Assembly (NCBI GenBank): GCA_018873225.1
Contig: JAEILZ010000004.1
Coordinates: 3,658,001 to 3,722,000, forward strand
DNA: 64,000 bases
Direction: 5' to 3'
DNA from: [Phialemoniopsis] sp. UDSM-2020
Taxonomy: Eukaryota; Ascomycota; Sordariomycetes; Thyridiales; Thyridiaceae
Shown here: positions 21,546-32,989 of the stretch, in pieces
How positions within the stretch are numbered: position 1 is the first letter of the stretch
How the letters are laid out: the number at the start of each line of letters is the position of its first letter
Translations under genes and position numbers: made by a program
Notes under the pieces: generated by a model
Databases searched by the model: none
What the model saw: only the letters and a program-made list of their open reading frames with translations
What the model was told of the DNA's origin: nothing

Positions 21546-23212
21546 ATGCCTTCATACATTGTCACCCCTCCTTCCTCCTCGGACAACATGTCCAACAGCA
21601 CCGCCGGAGACGATGACCTTCTGGGTATGTTCCGCACTCTAATCCATCCCCTCTTTCCAACTTATCTCTCTCTTTCGGGCGAAAACTGACAAAGTGACCA
21701 GCCGAGTTCAGGGCCGCCGGCAACGACGACGACAACGGTCTCTCCGGAGACACACCCGCGCCGACCCAGGCCGAGTCCCCCGTCGCCGCTCCCGCCCCGG
21801 CATCGCCCTCGAACGAGGCGTTGCTCGACGCGATGCGCGCCCCAGAGCCCGGAAAGACGAAGAAGGCTGCCACCGACAAGCCCAAGAGGCAGTACAAGCC
21901 CCGCAAGAAGAAGGAGACCACGGGCTGCCTCGACCCCGTCCGCCAGCCGACCATCGCAGAGAGACTCGCAGACAGCCCTGCGCCCGCCAAGGTCCCGGCC
22001 GCGGGCCGGTCCGTCATGGACCAGCTCGTCGACCTGACGCACTGGATGGACGTGGCGCGCTTCGACCTGGCCAAGTTCAAGGAGACGGGCGAGGTCGTGC
22101 ACCACTTCGACTTCGGCCTGAACGAGACGTGGATCTGGGTCCACGGCCAGATCGGCCGCTGCCCGGGCGTGCCCACCCGCGAGGATCTCTTCGCCGCCTA
22201 CCTCTCCGCGGCCGCCGACGACGCCGCCACGGCCGACCTCGACGCCGCCGTCTACCGCTGCTGTCTGAGCTGGGTCTTCAACCCCAAGTTCAGCAGGCCT
22301 CGCTTCTGGCAAGGGTTCGAACCCCTTGACCCACTCCATTGTCACCAGAAGGAGGAGGTAGACAGCGAGCTCCCCGTCGCGCCCGTCACCAAGTTCGAGA
22401 TGGCGATGGACGAAGCCTCTTCTCTCTCGAGCATCCCTCCCGCCGGCCCCGACACAGCCGACACCACCTCTTCTCCCCCCGTCGCTGCTCAGAGAGCTCC
22501 GACCACCACCACCCCGCCGCGCGGTGGAACGTCCGGTGCCGCCGCTCCCTCGAGCGCGCCCGGCCATACCACCGCCGGCGGCGGCCACAATAACAAGCGG
22601 AAGAGGACCGCCGCCACTGATGAAGACGACGAGGTAGTCGAAATCCCGGCGCCGGCCAAGAGGGCTCGCACAGAGCGTCCGTCGCGGCGACCGAAGACCG
22701 GTTCCTCCTCCGCTGCGCCCATCGTCCTCGCTAATGATGACGACGATGTTGCTGCTCCTGTCTCTGGCTCCTTGTCTGCCTCCGCCGCACCGCCGCCGCC
22801 ACCAACGACGAATGTTGCTCCCGTCTCCGTCGCCGCTTTCGGCTCGTCTTGGCCAGAGGCCAACACCTACCTTTCCGCCCCCGCCGTCGCCTTGCCGCCC
22901 GCCTTTTCTGCCGGCCTCTCTTCTGCTGCTGTCTTGGGCCCCGCCGCTTCTGCCGCCGCGCCTTTCTTTCCCGCCGCGCCTGTCTTCCCTGCCGTCTCCG
23001 TCACCGCCGCACCCGCCGCCCAGCAGCAGGGCGTCGCCTTCCCCACCACCGCCACCGCCGGCTACCAGAGTGGTGGTCACCTAGGACAAACGTCCTATTT
23101 CGAGAACGCTGCACCGGGCCTTGGTGCTTGGCAGAACCTGGTGTCGTCGGCGCCCGAGCCGACCGGACGCAAGACCGCGTCGTTTTTTGACCTGTCGGAG
23201 TATGGGTTTTGA
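21546..23212 (+). CDS. Uncharacterised basic, Ala/Pro-rich probable nuclear protein
   Basis: Two exons (21546-21624 and 21702-23212; GTATGT donor, ACCAG acceptor) give 529 aa. The start ATG at 21546 opens MPSYIVTPPSSSDN. Near residue 75-95 is a strongly basic patch KRQYKPRKKKE, like an AT-hook or NLS. Residues about 110-240 are the only compact-looking part, with SVMDQLVDLTHWMDVARFDL, WIWVHGQIGRCPG and CLSWVFNPKFSRPRFW. The rest is low-complexity Pro/Ala/Thr/Ser with a second basic cluster (PAKRARTERPSRRPK). The C-terminus ends FFDLSEYGF. I recognise no family. The basic patches and disorder suggest a nuclear or chromatin-associated role, which is inference. A long antisense frame across the same bases is a shadow caused by GC-rich codons. 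Confidence 0.7.
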
Positions 23213-24538
23213 GGGGACGGGGAGTAGGGGAGGGAGAGAGGGGATAGGGGAAGTCACATTTTATGAGCATGAGGAGATGGAGAGATGATGAAAAAAATAC
23301 TATTCTTTATGGTTTCCTTGAAATATTTGCCTTTCTTCCTGTGTTGATCCATGTGTGACCTTGAACTGTGCTTGTTGACGGTACAAACCTTGAAGCCAGC
23401 GATGTGTGCCTAATACAGCATCGTGACACTAGCCCGAAGCACGCGGTCCGGAAGTCGTCATCCTCCCCCGGTCGTGGATCCCCGACTTGCCGTCAGCCTA
23501 TCCAATGAAAGCAGAGACAAATCCTTCTTTGGGCTGGCTGTGTGGGTGTGCCCCGTTTGAGGCTCTGTCTTTTGGCAGCCGAGCTTAAGAGCCTGCAGGA
23601 TCCGGACGAAGGGAAGCGGGAGTTGCCGAGTTTAGTCCGAGAAGGTCAGGTACAGCGCCAGATATTATCAAGCCACTCCCCGCCTGTCACGGTGCCGCTG
23701 CAGCTTGACGTCGCACTTCTCTTCAATTCAGGAACACCAGTCACGTTGTCTGTATTATGCGACAGTAATTTCTTTATTGATAGCATCGTCTTGATGCTTC
23801 TTTCTTCGGTCGTAGAGCAAGAGAGCAATGTCACCAGATGCACTGAAAGCAATGACGAAACAGGTGGTCAAAGCTCAAGCTTGCACTGGCCGAGCCGGGT
23901 ACGAGTTACCGACGCTGACAGCTGGTTCGGCTAGCAGACATGGCAGTGCATTTGGTGCAGAACTGTTAGTGCGGTAAAGCTGAAAGTGCCCCGCGCAGGC
24001 GCGTCTTTGGCGTCTCGATTTCCTTTGCCTGCCCAAAGTAAAGAATGCGCCAGCCAAAGAATACCTAGTCCCTCCTGCTATTTCTGCTACCTAGTACTTT
24101 TTGATAGCCGGCGGCAAAGGAAGAGAGAGACAGGGAGCTTCAATCGTCTCTTTGAGAGCAAAATGAGATAAATCAGGTGCAGCGTCATCAATACCGAGGA
24201 AATTCCACTGCGTAATGGGCTGATCGCAACATGACCCAGAAAAAAGTTCCAGATCCTCCATACCTGCCCGCTGCTTGTCTCGTCTCGCCCATGCCATCCA
24301 CTTAAACTGCTTAACAGCTCTGCTGACTTGTCAATTGGCTTCTGGGAAGCATTCCCAAGATCCTTAAAACCTTAGCCTGCCGCTAGCCGAGTCGTCCCCC
24401 CCATACAAGCACCCAAGCTTGTCTCTCCCTTCTCCTCCACACACCTTCTCTCCTTCTCTACTCTCCTCTCTTTTGTTTTCTTTTCGTTTGCTCTGTCGTT
24501 CTGTTGCTTGACCTCGAGGAGACACGAGACCACCCATC
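23213..24538. promoter_or_regulatory. Intergenic; pyrimidine-rich leader of ACH1
   Basis: No supported gene. The last 120 nt (about 24418-24500) are strongly CT-rich, a common core-promoter/leader feature of highly expressed fungal genes lacking a TATA box. Confidence 0.5.
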
Positions 24539-26302
24539 ATGGCCTCTCCCATCGCTTCGGCCGCCCTCAAGGCCCGCGTCCACCGCCCCTCCATGCTCAA
24601 GAAGCTGTGCCAGCCCCAGGACCTGCTTCACCACTTCCCCAACGGTGCCGCCATCGGCTGGTCCGGCTTCACCGGTGTTGGATACCCTAAGTAAGTGCGC
24701 CCGCAACCGCGAGAGATGCTTGTCTCGGGGTGCAATGCAGCAAGGCACGAACAAACCAGCTGACTCGTCACCCCACCACGCACAGGAAGATGCCCACTTT
24801 CCTCGCCGACCACGTCGAGAACAACAACCTCCAGGGACAGCTCAAGTACACCCTCTTCGTGGGCGCGTCGTCGGGCGCCGAGACCGAGAACAGGTGGGCG
24901 GGCCTGGACATGATTGAGAGGCGGAGTCCTCACCAGGTCGGCAAGGCCATCTCCAAGGGCATCAACGAGGGCCGCATCCACTTCTTCGACAAGCACCTGT
25001 CCATGTTCCCCGTCGACCTCGTCTACGGCTTCTACACCAAGGACAGGCCCAACAAGGCCCTCGACGTCGCAGTCGTTGAGGCTTCCGAGATCAAGCCGGA
25101 CGGCAGCATCGTTCCCGGCGCCTCGGTCGGTGCGACGCCGGAGCTAATCCAGCTTGCCGACAAGGTACGTTTTGGCTCCAATCGCGCGCAGCGTCGGAAA
25201 AGCCGACGACTGCTCGCATGGCATCCAATTGAATGCTAATCCGATCCCGCAGATCATTATCGAGGTCAACACGGCCATCCCCAGCTTCGACGGCCTGCAC
25301 GACATCACCATGACCGACCTGCCGCCCCGCCGCAAGCCCTACCTCATCATGGGCGTCGAGGACCGCATCGGCACCACCTCCATCCCCATCGACCCGGAGA
25401 AGGTCGTCGGCATCATCGAGTCCGACTACGCCGACCAGACCGCCCCCAACTCGCCCGCCGACGACGCCTCGCGCGCCATCGCAGGCCACCTCATCGAGTT
25501 CTTCGAGCACGAGGTCAAGCACGGCCGCCTGCCCCAGAACCTGCTCCCGCTGCAGTCCGGCATCGGCAACATCGCCAACGCCGTCATCGGCGGCCTCAAC
25601 GAGTCCAACTTCAAGAACCTCAAGGTCTGGACCGAGGTCATCCAGGACACCTTCCTCGACCTGTTCGACTCGGGCAAGCTCGACTTCGCGACGGCGACCT
25701 CGGTGCGCTTCTCGCCCGACGGCTTCAAGCGCTTCTACGACAACTGGGAGCGCTACTACGACAAGCTCCTCCTGCGCGCCCAGCAGGTCTCCAACTCGCC
25801 CGAGATCATCCGCCGCCTCGGCGTCATCGGCATGAACACGCCCGTCGAGGTCGACCTGTACGCCCACGCCAACTCGACCTGCGTCATGGGCTCGCGCATG
25901 CTCAACGGCCTCGGCGGCAGCGCCGATTTCCTGCGGTCATCCAAGTACTCCATCATGCACACGCCGTCGACCCGCCCCTCCAAGACGGACCCGCACGGCG
26001 TCTCGTGCATCGTGCCCATGTGCACGCACGTCGACCAGACGGAGCACGACCTCGACGTCATCGTCACTGAGGTCGGCCTCGCCGACGTGCGCGGCCTGAG
26101 CCCGCGCGAGCGCGCGCGCGTGATCATTGACAAGTGCGCGCACGACGTGTACAAGCCCATCCTCAAGGCCTACTTTGAAAAGGCCGAGATCGAGTGCCTG
26201 CGCAAGGGCATGGGCCACGAGCCGCACCTGCTCTTCAACTCTTTCGACATGCACAAGGCGCTGCTCGAGGAGGGCAGCATGCAGAAGGTCAAGAGCTGGT
26301 AG
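24539..26302 (+). CDS. ACH1: Acetyl-CoA hydrolase / CoA transferase (Ach1/Acu-8)
   Basis: Three exons (24539-24690, 24786-25164, 25253-26302; donors GTAAGT and GTACGT) give 526 aa, the length of yeast Ach1 and Neurospora Acu-8. The protein aligns by eye over its full length with this family: [17 protein letters not shown] at the N-terminus, [15 protein letters not shown] in the middle, [12 protein letters not shown] and [17 protein letters not shown] in the C-terminal half. It is a mitochondrial class I CoA transferase that moves CoA between acyl groups (acetate, succinate, propionate) and so supports acetate or propionate metabolism. The N-terminus [16 protein letters not shown] is weakly compatible with mitochondrial import. 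Codon use is strongly GC-ending, unlike the paralog array that follows, which fits a highly expressed housekeeping gene. Confidence 0.96.
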
Positions 26303-26939
26303 AAAAGAACATCAAGGTGGTGATGTAAGAGCCTTTGAGTAGGTATAGTGTCAGGTGATGGTGAGGAGGAAAACATGATATCTTGTACACAGACATTTGC
26401 TAGGAAAGAAGGCTTGTAAATGGCGCTTTTACTGGTTCTTGGGCGATTTACTTTTTGGATAGAAGCATAGATTCGATTAAGAGTCGGTGTGTAAAGCAGT
26501 GGATAGCTGTCTAGGGATGTTACCCCGTGAACCCAACCCTCTTTTGAGCAAGATCATTCTCATCTTCTACTGAGGTGACGTATGGTTTGCAATACCGTAT
26601 CTGGTGAGCAAAGCCAGCAAACCTCGTTGAGTAGGTCCGTTTCTTGCGAAGGGCCGAGCTTCTTTACTCAAGCCTAACTGATCTCATCAGATTGAGCACA
26701 CGGATGATAGCACCCCCATCTATACCCCCTCACTTTCAACTTTACTGCAACGTCGGTTTGCTTCCATCTCATCTCGTCTCAACTCGGCCACATTTACTCT
26801 CGGGCTTCTGACTACTTCATCACTGCTGATTCTCGCTTGAAAACAATCTTGAAGATCGACGTCTCTGAGCCGTCGTTCTTGTCGACTATAACACCAAGGT
26901 TCTAAACCCTCACAGCTGCTTCACCTACGATTCGACAAG
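26303..26939. other. Intergenic at left border of the array
   Basis: No gene or repeat seen. This marks the switch from GC-rich housekeeping sequence to the more AT-balanced paralog array. Confidence 0.5.
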
Positions 26940-28046
26940 ATGTCTGCGCCACAACAGAACAAAGCCCTGAGCTCGAAGGTCAAGATCCCACCAAAGTATG
27001 ACACGGTTCAAAAACGCATAAAGTCATTTCCTACGTCGGGATGCCCTCTCTCCCTTCTCCAGCGGCACGTTCTGGCCGTGTTCGGATTTCGATACTCTTC
27101 AAGCACACCAGATGACTGCTTTGGGAGGTGCCTAGAGTGCAGCTGGACCTTCGAGGAGGAAGAGATGGAGTATCTCGCAACATCGCTTGTCTTGGAGCTT
27201 GACGACTTTCATGACGACGGCTGTTCCTTTGCTGAGGCGAGATGCTCTACATGCTCCAAGACGTTCACACAGTGGGCGTTGTGGTGGGACCACATCCTTT
27301 CGGCTCATATTGTCCACAGTGTTCTTGCCAAGGAGCATGCTGCATATCAGAATCGCCACAAGAAAATTGAGCCGGACCTCGGATGTGGTAGAGAGAAACA
27401 GCCTGGCACTCTATCGGGACTGAAACGAAAGGGAGAGGGCGCAGTGCCTTCATCAACCAAGAAGCCCAAGGTTTCCGGCTCAGGCATCTCGACCAACAAG
27501 CCCTGTGTTTTGGAGTCCGACAAGAACGATGCTAAGTCCGCCGCTAGTGAGCAGGAGGTTAAATCTACCACTCTGAACGTCAAACTAAATAGCAAGCTAG
27601 ATACCAAGTCCACCAACAGGCAGGATACCAACGCGGCTAGCAAGATGGAGCTCGAGTCCTCTGAGAGGCAAAACAAGAACTCGAGCAAGCAGGACGCTAA
27701 GTCTACTAAGCAGGACACCAAGTCGACCAAGCAGGAGGCAGTGAAGTCGACCAGCAAGAAGCCTGCAAAGTCCAGCAAGTCGGACGTCGTGGTCATTGCA
27801 TCATACAATCCGACCAACAAGAAAATCATCATTGGCACTACGGATCAGATTCATGGCGCAGGGGACGTCCCCCAGCTGACCACGAGAGAGATGATCAAGA
27901 AGCTCACGACTTTGGTGCAGGATGCCGCAGCTCGGAGTCTCACGGATGCCAATCTAACAACCACTTTGGCGACCATGACTGCAGGCGAGTACGATACTCT
28001 GCGCGAAGACATCGAGCTCCAAAATGCGATCCAAGGCTCAGCTTGA
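26940..28046 (+). CDS. Array member 1: BIR-like + C2H2 + CTD protein
   Basis: 368 aa, single exon. The zinc module uses C64, C67, H91 and C95; the C2H2 finger uses C102, C105, H118 and H123. RIKSF (residues 26-30) and VLAVFGF (44-50) match the RxxTF and LAxxGF positions. The linker (about 140-280) is highly charged, with repeated KSTKQD-type units and a KKPKV NLS-like patch. The CTD spans about 281-368: VVVIASYNP, KKIIIG, PQLTTREM and MTAGEYDTL. It is the first intact member next to ACH1 and is most similar in its CTD to member 2. Confidence 0.85.
   Translation: MSAPQQNKALSSKVKIPPKYDTVQKRIKSFPTSGCPLSLLQRHVLAVFGFRYSSSTPDDCFGRCLECSWTFEEEEMEYLATSLVLELDDFHDDGCSFAEARCSTCSKTFTQWALWWDHILSAHIVHSVLAKEHAAYQNRHKKIEPDLGCGREKQPGTLSGLKRKGEGAVPSSTKKPKVSGSGISTNKPCVLESDKNDAKSAASEQEVKSTTLNVKLNSKLDTKSTNRQDTNAASKMELESSERQNKNSSKQDAKSTKQDTKSTKQEAVKSTSKKPAKSSKSDVVVIASYNPTNKKIIIGTTDQIHGAGDVPQLTTREMIKKLTTLVQDAAARSLTDANLTTTLATMTAGEYDTLREDIELQNAIQGSA
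27660..27785 (+). repeat. Lys/Ser/Thr/Gln coding microrepeat in member 1
   Basis: The DNA repeats AAGTC(C/G/T)AC(C/T)AAGCAGGA-like units, encoding KST-KQD repeats in the linker. Such unstable repeats can change linker length between strains. Confidence 0.5.
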
Positions 28047-29013
28047 GAAACTTGCCAGGTGGAGAGATACCTCCAGTCATCCACTGGCAACAGCCTTTGC
28101 CGGAGAGCCTCACTGGTAAGTGTAAATGTACTTATACCTTACATATCATTGTGCTAACGAGTACCGCAGAATCAGAGGTAGGGGCAGTGCGACTACACAA
28201 GAAGTACGTGCAGTTGAAGGAGGCGGCCTGACGATGACCTTTGGGACTTTCGAGGCTTTCTATGCCCGCATACAGGATCTCTGCTCTTTCTCTCGAGAGA
28301 GGGTTCGATGAGTGCGGGTTCTATATCTAAGAGACGACGTTTCTCCATGGTCAAGAATACAGAAGTGATACAATAGAAAAGACCATGGGTGCAGAAGGAG
28401 GAAAGCAGACCTTTTGCAATTGAGTAAGCTAAAAGACTAGGCTCACTTAATTCAAATGATTTACCATATCGTGGGAATATCATTGCTTCCTTTATGCGGA
28501 TAAGCTGAATGTGGACCTCATTGAGTAATTGTCTACGACAGCACCATGAGAAGCAAGGATACTTCATATCCGCACCGAGAAGGTCTCTACCGACTACTAA
28601 AGCCCTCGCATACCCGATGTCTTCGTGCTTTTGATCACTGCGTCAAGTGACCCGTCTACAGTTCTTGAGAATGTAAAGATTGGGAACATGATAATCTGAG
28701 ATTCTACCCTCAACGCATTGCACCCTTCATCCTCCGTTGCGCCACTGGAAGGCTCTACTCTTCTCTCGCCTCCCAAACAAATGCACCTCACCTGGTTTAC
28801 ATCACAGATTATCGTCAGCTTTCAGCTGTCTGGTTTATTCGCGCCAATCTCGCCGAAAGCCGTTTCTTCGTGGCCTCAAACTCACAATCTCGCCTAGTCA
28901 TTTCTTCACTTCTGCGGCTCGTCATATTCCAGCTTTGCTCTCCTACGATCCCTTCGCTCTGTTCAACACGCCATCATCTCGGCATAAGACTCAGTCAGTC
29001 GTGTTCCGCCAAG
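28047..29013. other. Intergenic in array
   Basis: No second gene is supported. An in-frame open stretch before the chosen start of member 2 (28870-29013) looks like leader sequence rather than protein, because it lacks any family motif. Confidence 0.5.
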
Positions 29014-29988
29014 ATGAGGATCACAGAGTCTCCGATGTTCGTCTCGGAGCAGCCTCGTGGCGAGGACTACGTGGCTGTTCACAAACGCTTCGAGTCATTC
29101 GCTGACCGAGATTACTCCGACGTCAAATGCTACGTTCTTGCAATCTGCGGCTTCATCTACGCTGATTACTATTCGGTCGCATGCTGTCCCTGGTGTGAGA
29201 ACATCGTCGACGACTACCAGACGAACCAAGTCATCCAGTCAATCGAGGATTGCCCCAAGTATCACAAACTCAACTGCACGTTCATCAACGGCCAAGTTCC
29301 CAAATGCCAAGACTGTTCCACCACCTTCAACACTCGACGGGCATGGAAGCACCACATGCTCAGCGAGCACCTCATCCCGGACCTGCTCAGACCCGAGACG
29401 GGGGGTGTCGCCAAACAGCGCCCAAAACGTGACTCGTCATCCCCTGAGTTTATCTCGAACTCCAAGCCTTTCGGCGATCCTAGCTGGGGCACTAGCAAGA
29501 CCAAGCACAAGCACCGCGAAAACACCACCGGACTCCCTCGGCGCCCCAAGCATCGACAAAGTGGAGCATGGCCGCCGACGCCCAAGCGCAGTCGTGAGGC
29601 GACGGGCCACGACCACTCCGGCTCGCGCAACAAAAGGGCCAAGCGCACGCCCAACGGATCTTCGCCCCAGCCTGTTGTGATCAAGTTGTCTTCCCCCGAC
29701 TTACCCGAGGACCTCCTGGCGATCGTCTCGTACAACCCTGCCAGCAAGAAGATTATCGTGGGCCGTGCGGAGGACAACCACTTAATCGCTGACTACCCGC
29801 GCTTCACGGCCTGGGGAATGATCAAGGAGCTCATTCCCATGGCTAGGGAGGTATCTGTCTTTTCGAGCCGGGGCAGCGAGGCGGACGAGGCAACCCGGAA
29901 GCTGAAGACGAGGTTTGCCACGATGAGCCGCGCCGAATACGACAACTTGCGCTCGCTTGTGGAGCTTGTGGCTACGATTCACGGTTGA
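29014..29988 (+). CDS. Array member 2: BIR-like + C2H2 + CTD protein
   Basis: 324 aa from the ATG at 29014 (MRITESPMFV); an earlier ATG at 28870 is in frame but adds 48 residues without family character. Zinc module: RFESF at 25-29, CYVLAICGF, C58, C61, H84, C88. C2H2: C98, C101, H114, H119. The linker is rich in basic residues (RRPKHRQS, PKRSREATGH, NKRAKRTP), a good nuclear-localisation candidate. CTD about 228-324: LLAIVSYNPASKKIIVG ... FTAWGMIKEL ... MSRAEYDNLR. The YNP(A/T)xKKII(I/V)G string is nearly shared with member 1, suggesting a direct duplication. Confidence 0.85.
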   Translation: MRITESPMFVSEQPRGEDYVAVHKRFESFADRDYSDVKCYVLAICGFIYADYYSVACCPWCENIVDDYQTNQVIQSIEDCPKYHKLNCTFINGQVPKCQDCSTTFNTRRAWKHHMLSEHLIPDLLRPETGGVAKQRPKRDSSSPEFISNSKPFGDPSWGTSKTKHKHRENTTGLPRRPKHRQSGAWPPTPKRSREATGHDHSGSRNKRAKRTPNGSSPQPVVIKLSSPDLPEDLLAIVSYNPASKKIIVGRAEDNHLIADYPRFTAWGMIKELIPMAREVSVFSSRGSEADEATRKLKTRFATMSRAEYDNLRSLVELVATIHG

Positions 29989-30726
29989 GGGATGCTAAGA
30001 AACAAGAGCATGGCTGGCTTAAGTCGGAAACATTGGGCGGGTTTGGTCGTTCTGGGCATGCGCAGCGAGTGCTTTGGAGTCATTGAAGCCATTCAGGGGC
30101 ATTGCCGCTTGACTCATGGTCTGCAATCCCTTTCGCTCTTGCCCCTCGGTATTAAGAAACGGGCTTGTCACAAAGGACGGGCACAGTGACGTCTAAGCTT
30201 TGCATCCTGGGTCTGATTTTTCAATAGCATGGTTCAATGCTAATTTAGGTTGCGATGGATTCGAGGAAGAGCGGCATGGACATCGGAATGGTTGATAGCG
30301 GGCGGAGTGGCAGCCAGTGCATAACATGAACAAGATGCACCTACTAATAAACTTCTTGCTCTGCATAAATGACATTGCATCGTACTGGGGCTGCTCCTGA
30401 CAACCACATCGTTTCCATGCCAGACGGGACGGGAAGGAGTCCTCTTGTATCTGACCATTGAGGTCATTTGCTATCAAGTAGGCACGGCCCCCCGGGTGAT
30501 GACTTTCATGGGGAATCACGGGCGATCGTGTGCTTTCCATTCTCGGGACAACCTGGGAGAGGATGACTTCATTTCCCGGCTCCGGGCAAGAACCCTGTCG
30601 CGATGAGAACATCGATTGAATCTTCAAACCGATTGTCAGAATCATATTTTCTCTTGCTGTCTAGAATTCTTGATTGCGGCACCTTCATCTATCATTCTCA
30701 ATTAACAGCTTCTGGAATAATCGACG
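29989..30726. other. Intergenic in array
   Basis: Small ORFs on both strands carry no family motif; nothing else seen. Confidence 0.4.
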
Positions 30727-31428
30727 ATGGGTATTGGATCAGACCCTCCACAGCCCGGTTCTCCAAAGAGAGGGTTTCCAATGCGGAAGACGGAGACACC
30801 GACCACCAGCACTGCTTCAAGAATCCCCGTACCGGAAGAAACCGTAAACACCAGCACTGCTTCCAGCATACCTGTTACGAAAGAGACCGTGAGGCCCGGT
30901 GAATACCTGCTCGACGAGAGCCTCCGTTGCGGAGACGCCTGGTAGGGTTCAAGCATCTCCACTCCAACAATCCCGGTTGCGAAAGCGCCTACCGAAGACA
31001 AGACGAAGAATATTGTGGGCCCCCCTTCGATGATCAACTTGCATTACCGATACAACTGCGAACGTTTCAAGACACTCTCTGACCGCCGTTGGCCATACAC
31101 CCTCCTGGCAAGACATACATTAGCTGCTTTCGGATTCTACGACACGTACGGGCAGCCGCCCAAGAGATGTATTTCCTGCCTGAAGCCGCTCACACAGGGC
31201 GAATTCCATCAACTACTGCGGTCGAAAGACTGGGACCTGTCATCGTGTCATTATCCCGGGTGCGACTTTATCGCCAGGCTCAGGTGCAATTGCTGTGGAC
31301 ATATCGCCTCGACGTAGGATGAGTGGAGGCACCATGTGCTGGACACTTTAATCGTACCGCTCATGGTCACGCAGGAGATATCACTTTTCACGCCGCAGCT
31401 ACCGCAAAAGAGGGCTGCAAGCTCCTAG
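30727..31428 (+). pseudogene. Array member 3, broken (in-frame stops)
   Basis: One reading frame carries family sequence but is interrupted by stops at 30943, 31315 and 31426. After a Thr/Pro-rich start (with two similar ETVNTSTAS/ETxxTST blocks), the frame contains RYNCERFKTL, WPYTLLARHTLAAFGF, CISC, then CHYPGC (HxxxC) and CNCC. The stop at 31315 falls inside the C2H2 finger; the frame resumes with DEWRHHVLDTL, where the second zinc His is Leu. No CTD can be recognised downstream. The promoter and start look intact, so a short BIR-like peptide could still be made. Confidence 0.75.
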
Positions 31429-32179
31429 ATTGACACGGTGTGCAAGAAGTTCAAGCCTGTTGCCGCACTTGGGCATTGGGAGACGGTGATGGATTCGACT
31501 ACCAAGAAGTAGCCCTGTCGAATTTGGAAATTGGAAGGGAGGATGCTGAGCTTGAGATCAATGGCTATGGAGCGTTCTTTTCAGAGCGAATTTGTATCAT
31601 CTCTTGATTGATACTGTTTCTTCAGCAAAGCTTGATGATGTGGACTGAGCACCGTAGGACGAGAGGGGCATACGGGCGGCCTTCTTAGCGACATGCATAC
31701 CAGCGAAGACAATGGCTAGGGAAGAGGTAGCATCTCAACTTGAATTAATACTTGACTCATTCGTATCATCACATTGCCGTCTGGATCAACAGTCTGCGTC
31801 TTACTCAACATAACAGTCGACGCACCCTCCCATTCATATCTCATCTTTCATTCGCTCTTCTCTTTCAACGGAAAAAGAATCAAAAGGAAAGAACGAAGGA
31901 CGAGAAAAAAGATAAGGATAGGAAAATTGTAGGTGGAAAATTTTCTACATCCGAATTCCTCCTTCCAGCTCAAAGATACCCTGACCTCATCATCTTTTCC
32001 AATTTCGAACATCAGCCCACCCTCACCTAGATCTCACGACACCACAGCCGACAGAGTGTGGTGATATCTCCAAGCGAAGGCCAACCCACATTTTATCATC
32101 CTCTCTGACTCCGCGTGGATTATCACGAATCAGCGAGAAATCTCAAGTCATCAATAGCCACGAACGGCGGTGCCTCGAA
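31429..32179. other. Intergenic in array
   Basis: It holds the decayed tail of member 3 and the A-rich leader of member 4 (about 31860-31940). No separate gene seen. Confidence 0.4.
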
Positions 32180-32989
32180 ATGGCTCCCGTTGCGATGCCG
32201 TACAAAGAGTTTCAGGGTCGCTACGACACCTTCACCAATGAAACATGGCCAGCTACAACCCTGGAACGAAAGCTATTGGCATATGCCGGGTTCATTCATA
32301 GCCGATGTCTCAAAATGAAGACCTGCGTGTCGTGCCGCCAAGAACTGAGCTACAGCACAGTAGAGCGCATGTTCGATACCGGCAACTGGGACATGAGCAA
32401 GTGCCATACAGACCACTGCGCTTTCGCCTTCTCAAAGTACCCAACATGCTACGATTCCCTATGCTGTTTCAAGTTGGAGAGCTGGAGCGTTTGGAAGTGC
32501 CACATGATCAAGAAGCATCTCATTGACGACATCGCCGAGTGGGAGATCCGCCATGCTAGAGATCACGACACCATCACCTCTCTGAAACAAATCGCGGGAC
32601 TCACACCAACCAACAAACGCAAAGAGACGGACTCAACAACAGACGACCAAACCGCCAAAAAGGCCAAGTCAAACCCGCCCGCCCTGTCACTGATTGCTCC
32701 GATGACTGTAGCGTCAGTCACACCACCCGAGGAAGTCGTTGTCATGGTCTCGTGCGACCGGGTCACCAGGAAAATCAAACTTGCTCTAGTGGACGATATC
32801 GACGAGAGTATTGCGCCACAGCGCCTGACGGCCCTGGAGTTGATCGGCAAGCTGGCACCGGCGCAGGGCGTTGGCCACCAGCAGGCAGCCATCGTGCCAA
32901 GCCTAGTAACTCGCTTTGCAGCACTGACGCGAACCGAGTACGAAAGCTTGCGTAACTACATCCGTGTTGCCAACATGTGGCAGAGTTGA
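32180..32989 (+). CDS. Array member 4: BIR-like + C2H2 + CTD protein (compact)
   Basis: 269 aa, one of the shortest complete members, with almost no N-terminal extension. RYDTF at 14-18, WP at 23-24, LLAYAGF at 32-38; zinc ligands C49, C52, H76, C80. In the finger the first Cys pair is spaced C90-x4-C95 instead of CxxC, with H108 and H113. The short linker has KKAKS. CTD about 174-269: MTVASVTPPEEVVVMVS ... RKIKLALVDDID ... LTALELIGKL ... LTRTEYESLR. The ELESW and TVASV blocks pair it with member 5. Confidence 0.85.
   Translation: MAPVAMPYKEFQGRYDTFTNETWPATTLERKLLAYAGFIHSRCLKMKTCVSCRQELSYSTVERMFDTGNWDMSKCHTDHCAFAFSKYPTCYDSLCCFKLESWSVWKCHMIKKHLIDDIAEWEIRHARDHDTITSLKQIAGLTPTNKRKETDSTTDDQTAKKAKSNPPALSLIAPMTVASVTPPEEVVVMVSCDRVTRKIKLALVDDIDESIAPQRLTALELIGKLAPAQGVGHQQAAIVPSLVTRFAALTRTEYESLRNYIRVANMWQS

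Noticed and set aside
22311..22327. tRNA T-arm-like GGGTTCGAACCCC inside the basic protein gene
   Set aside because: No D-arm, anticodon arm or acceptor stem can be drawn around it; it is coding sequence.
21662..23080. 472-codon open frame antisense to the basic protein
   Set aside because: GC-rich shadow with Gly/Arg low complexity and no motif; the sense frame has a good intron and start.
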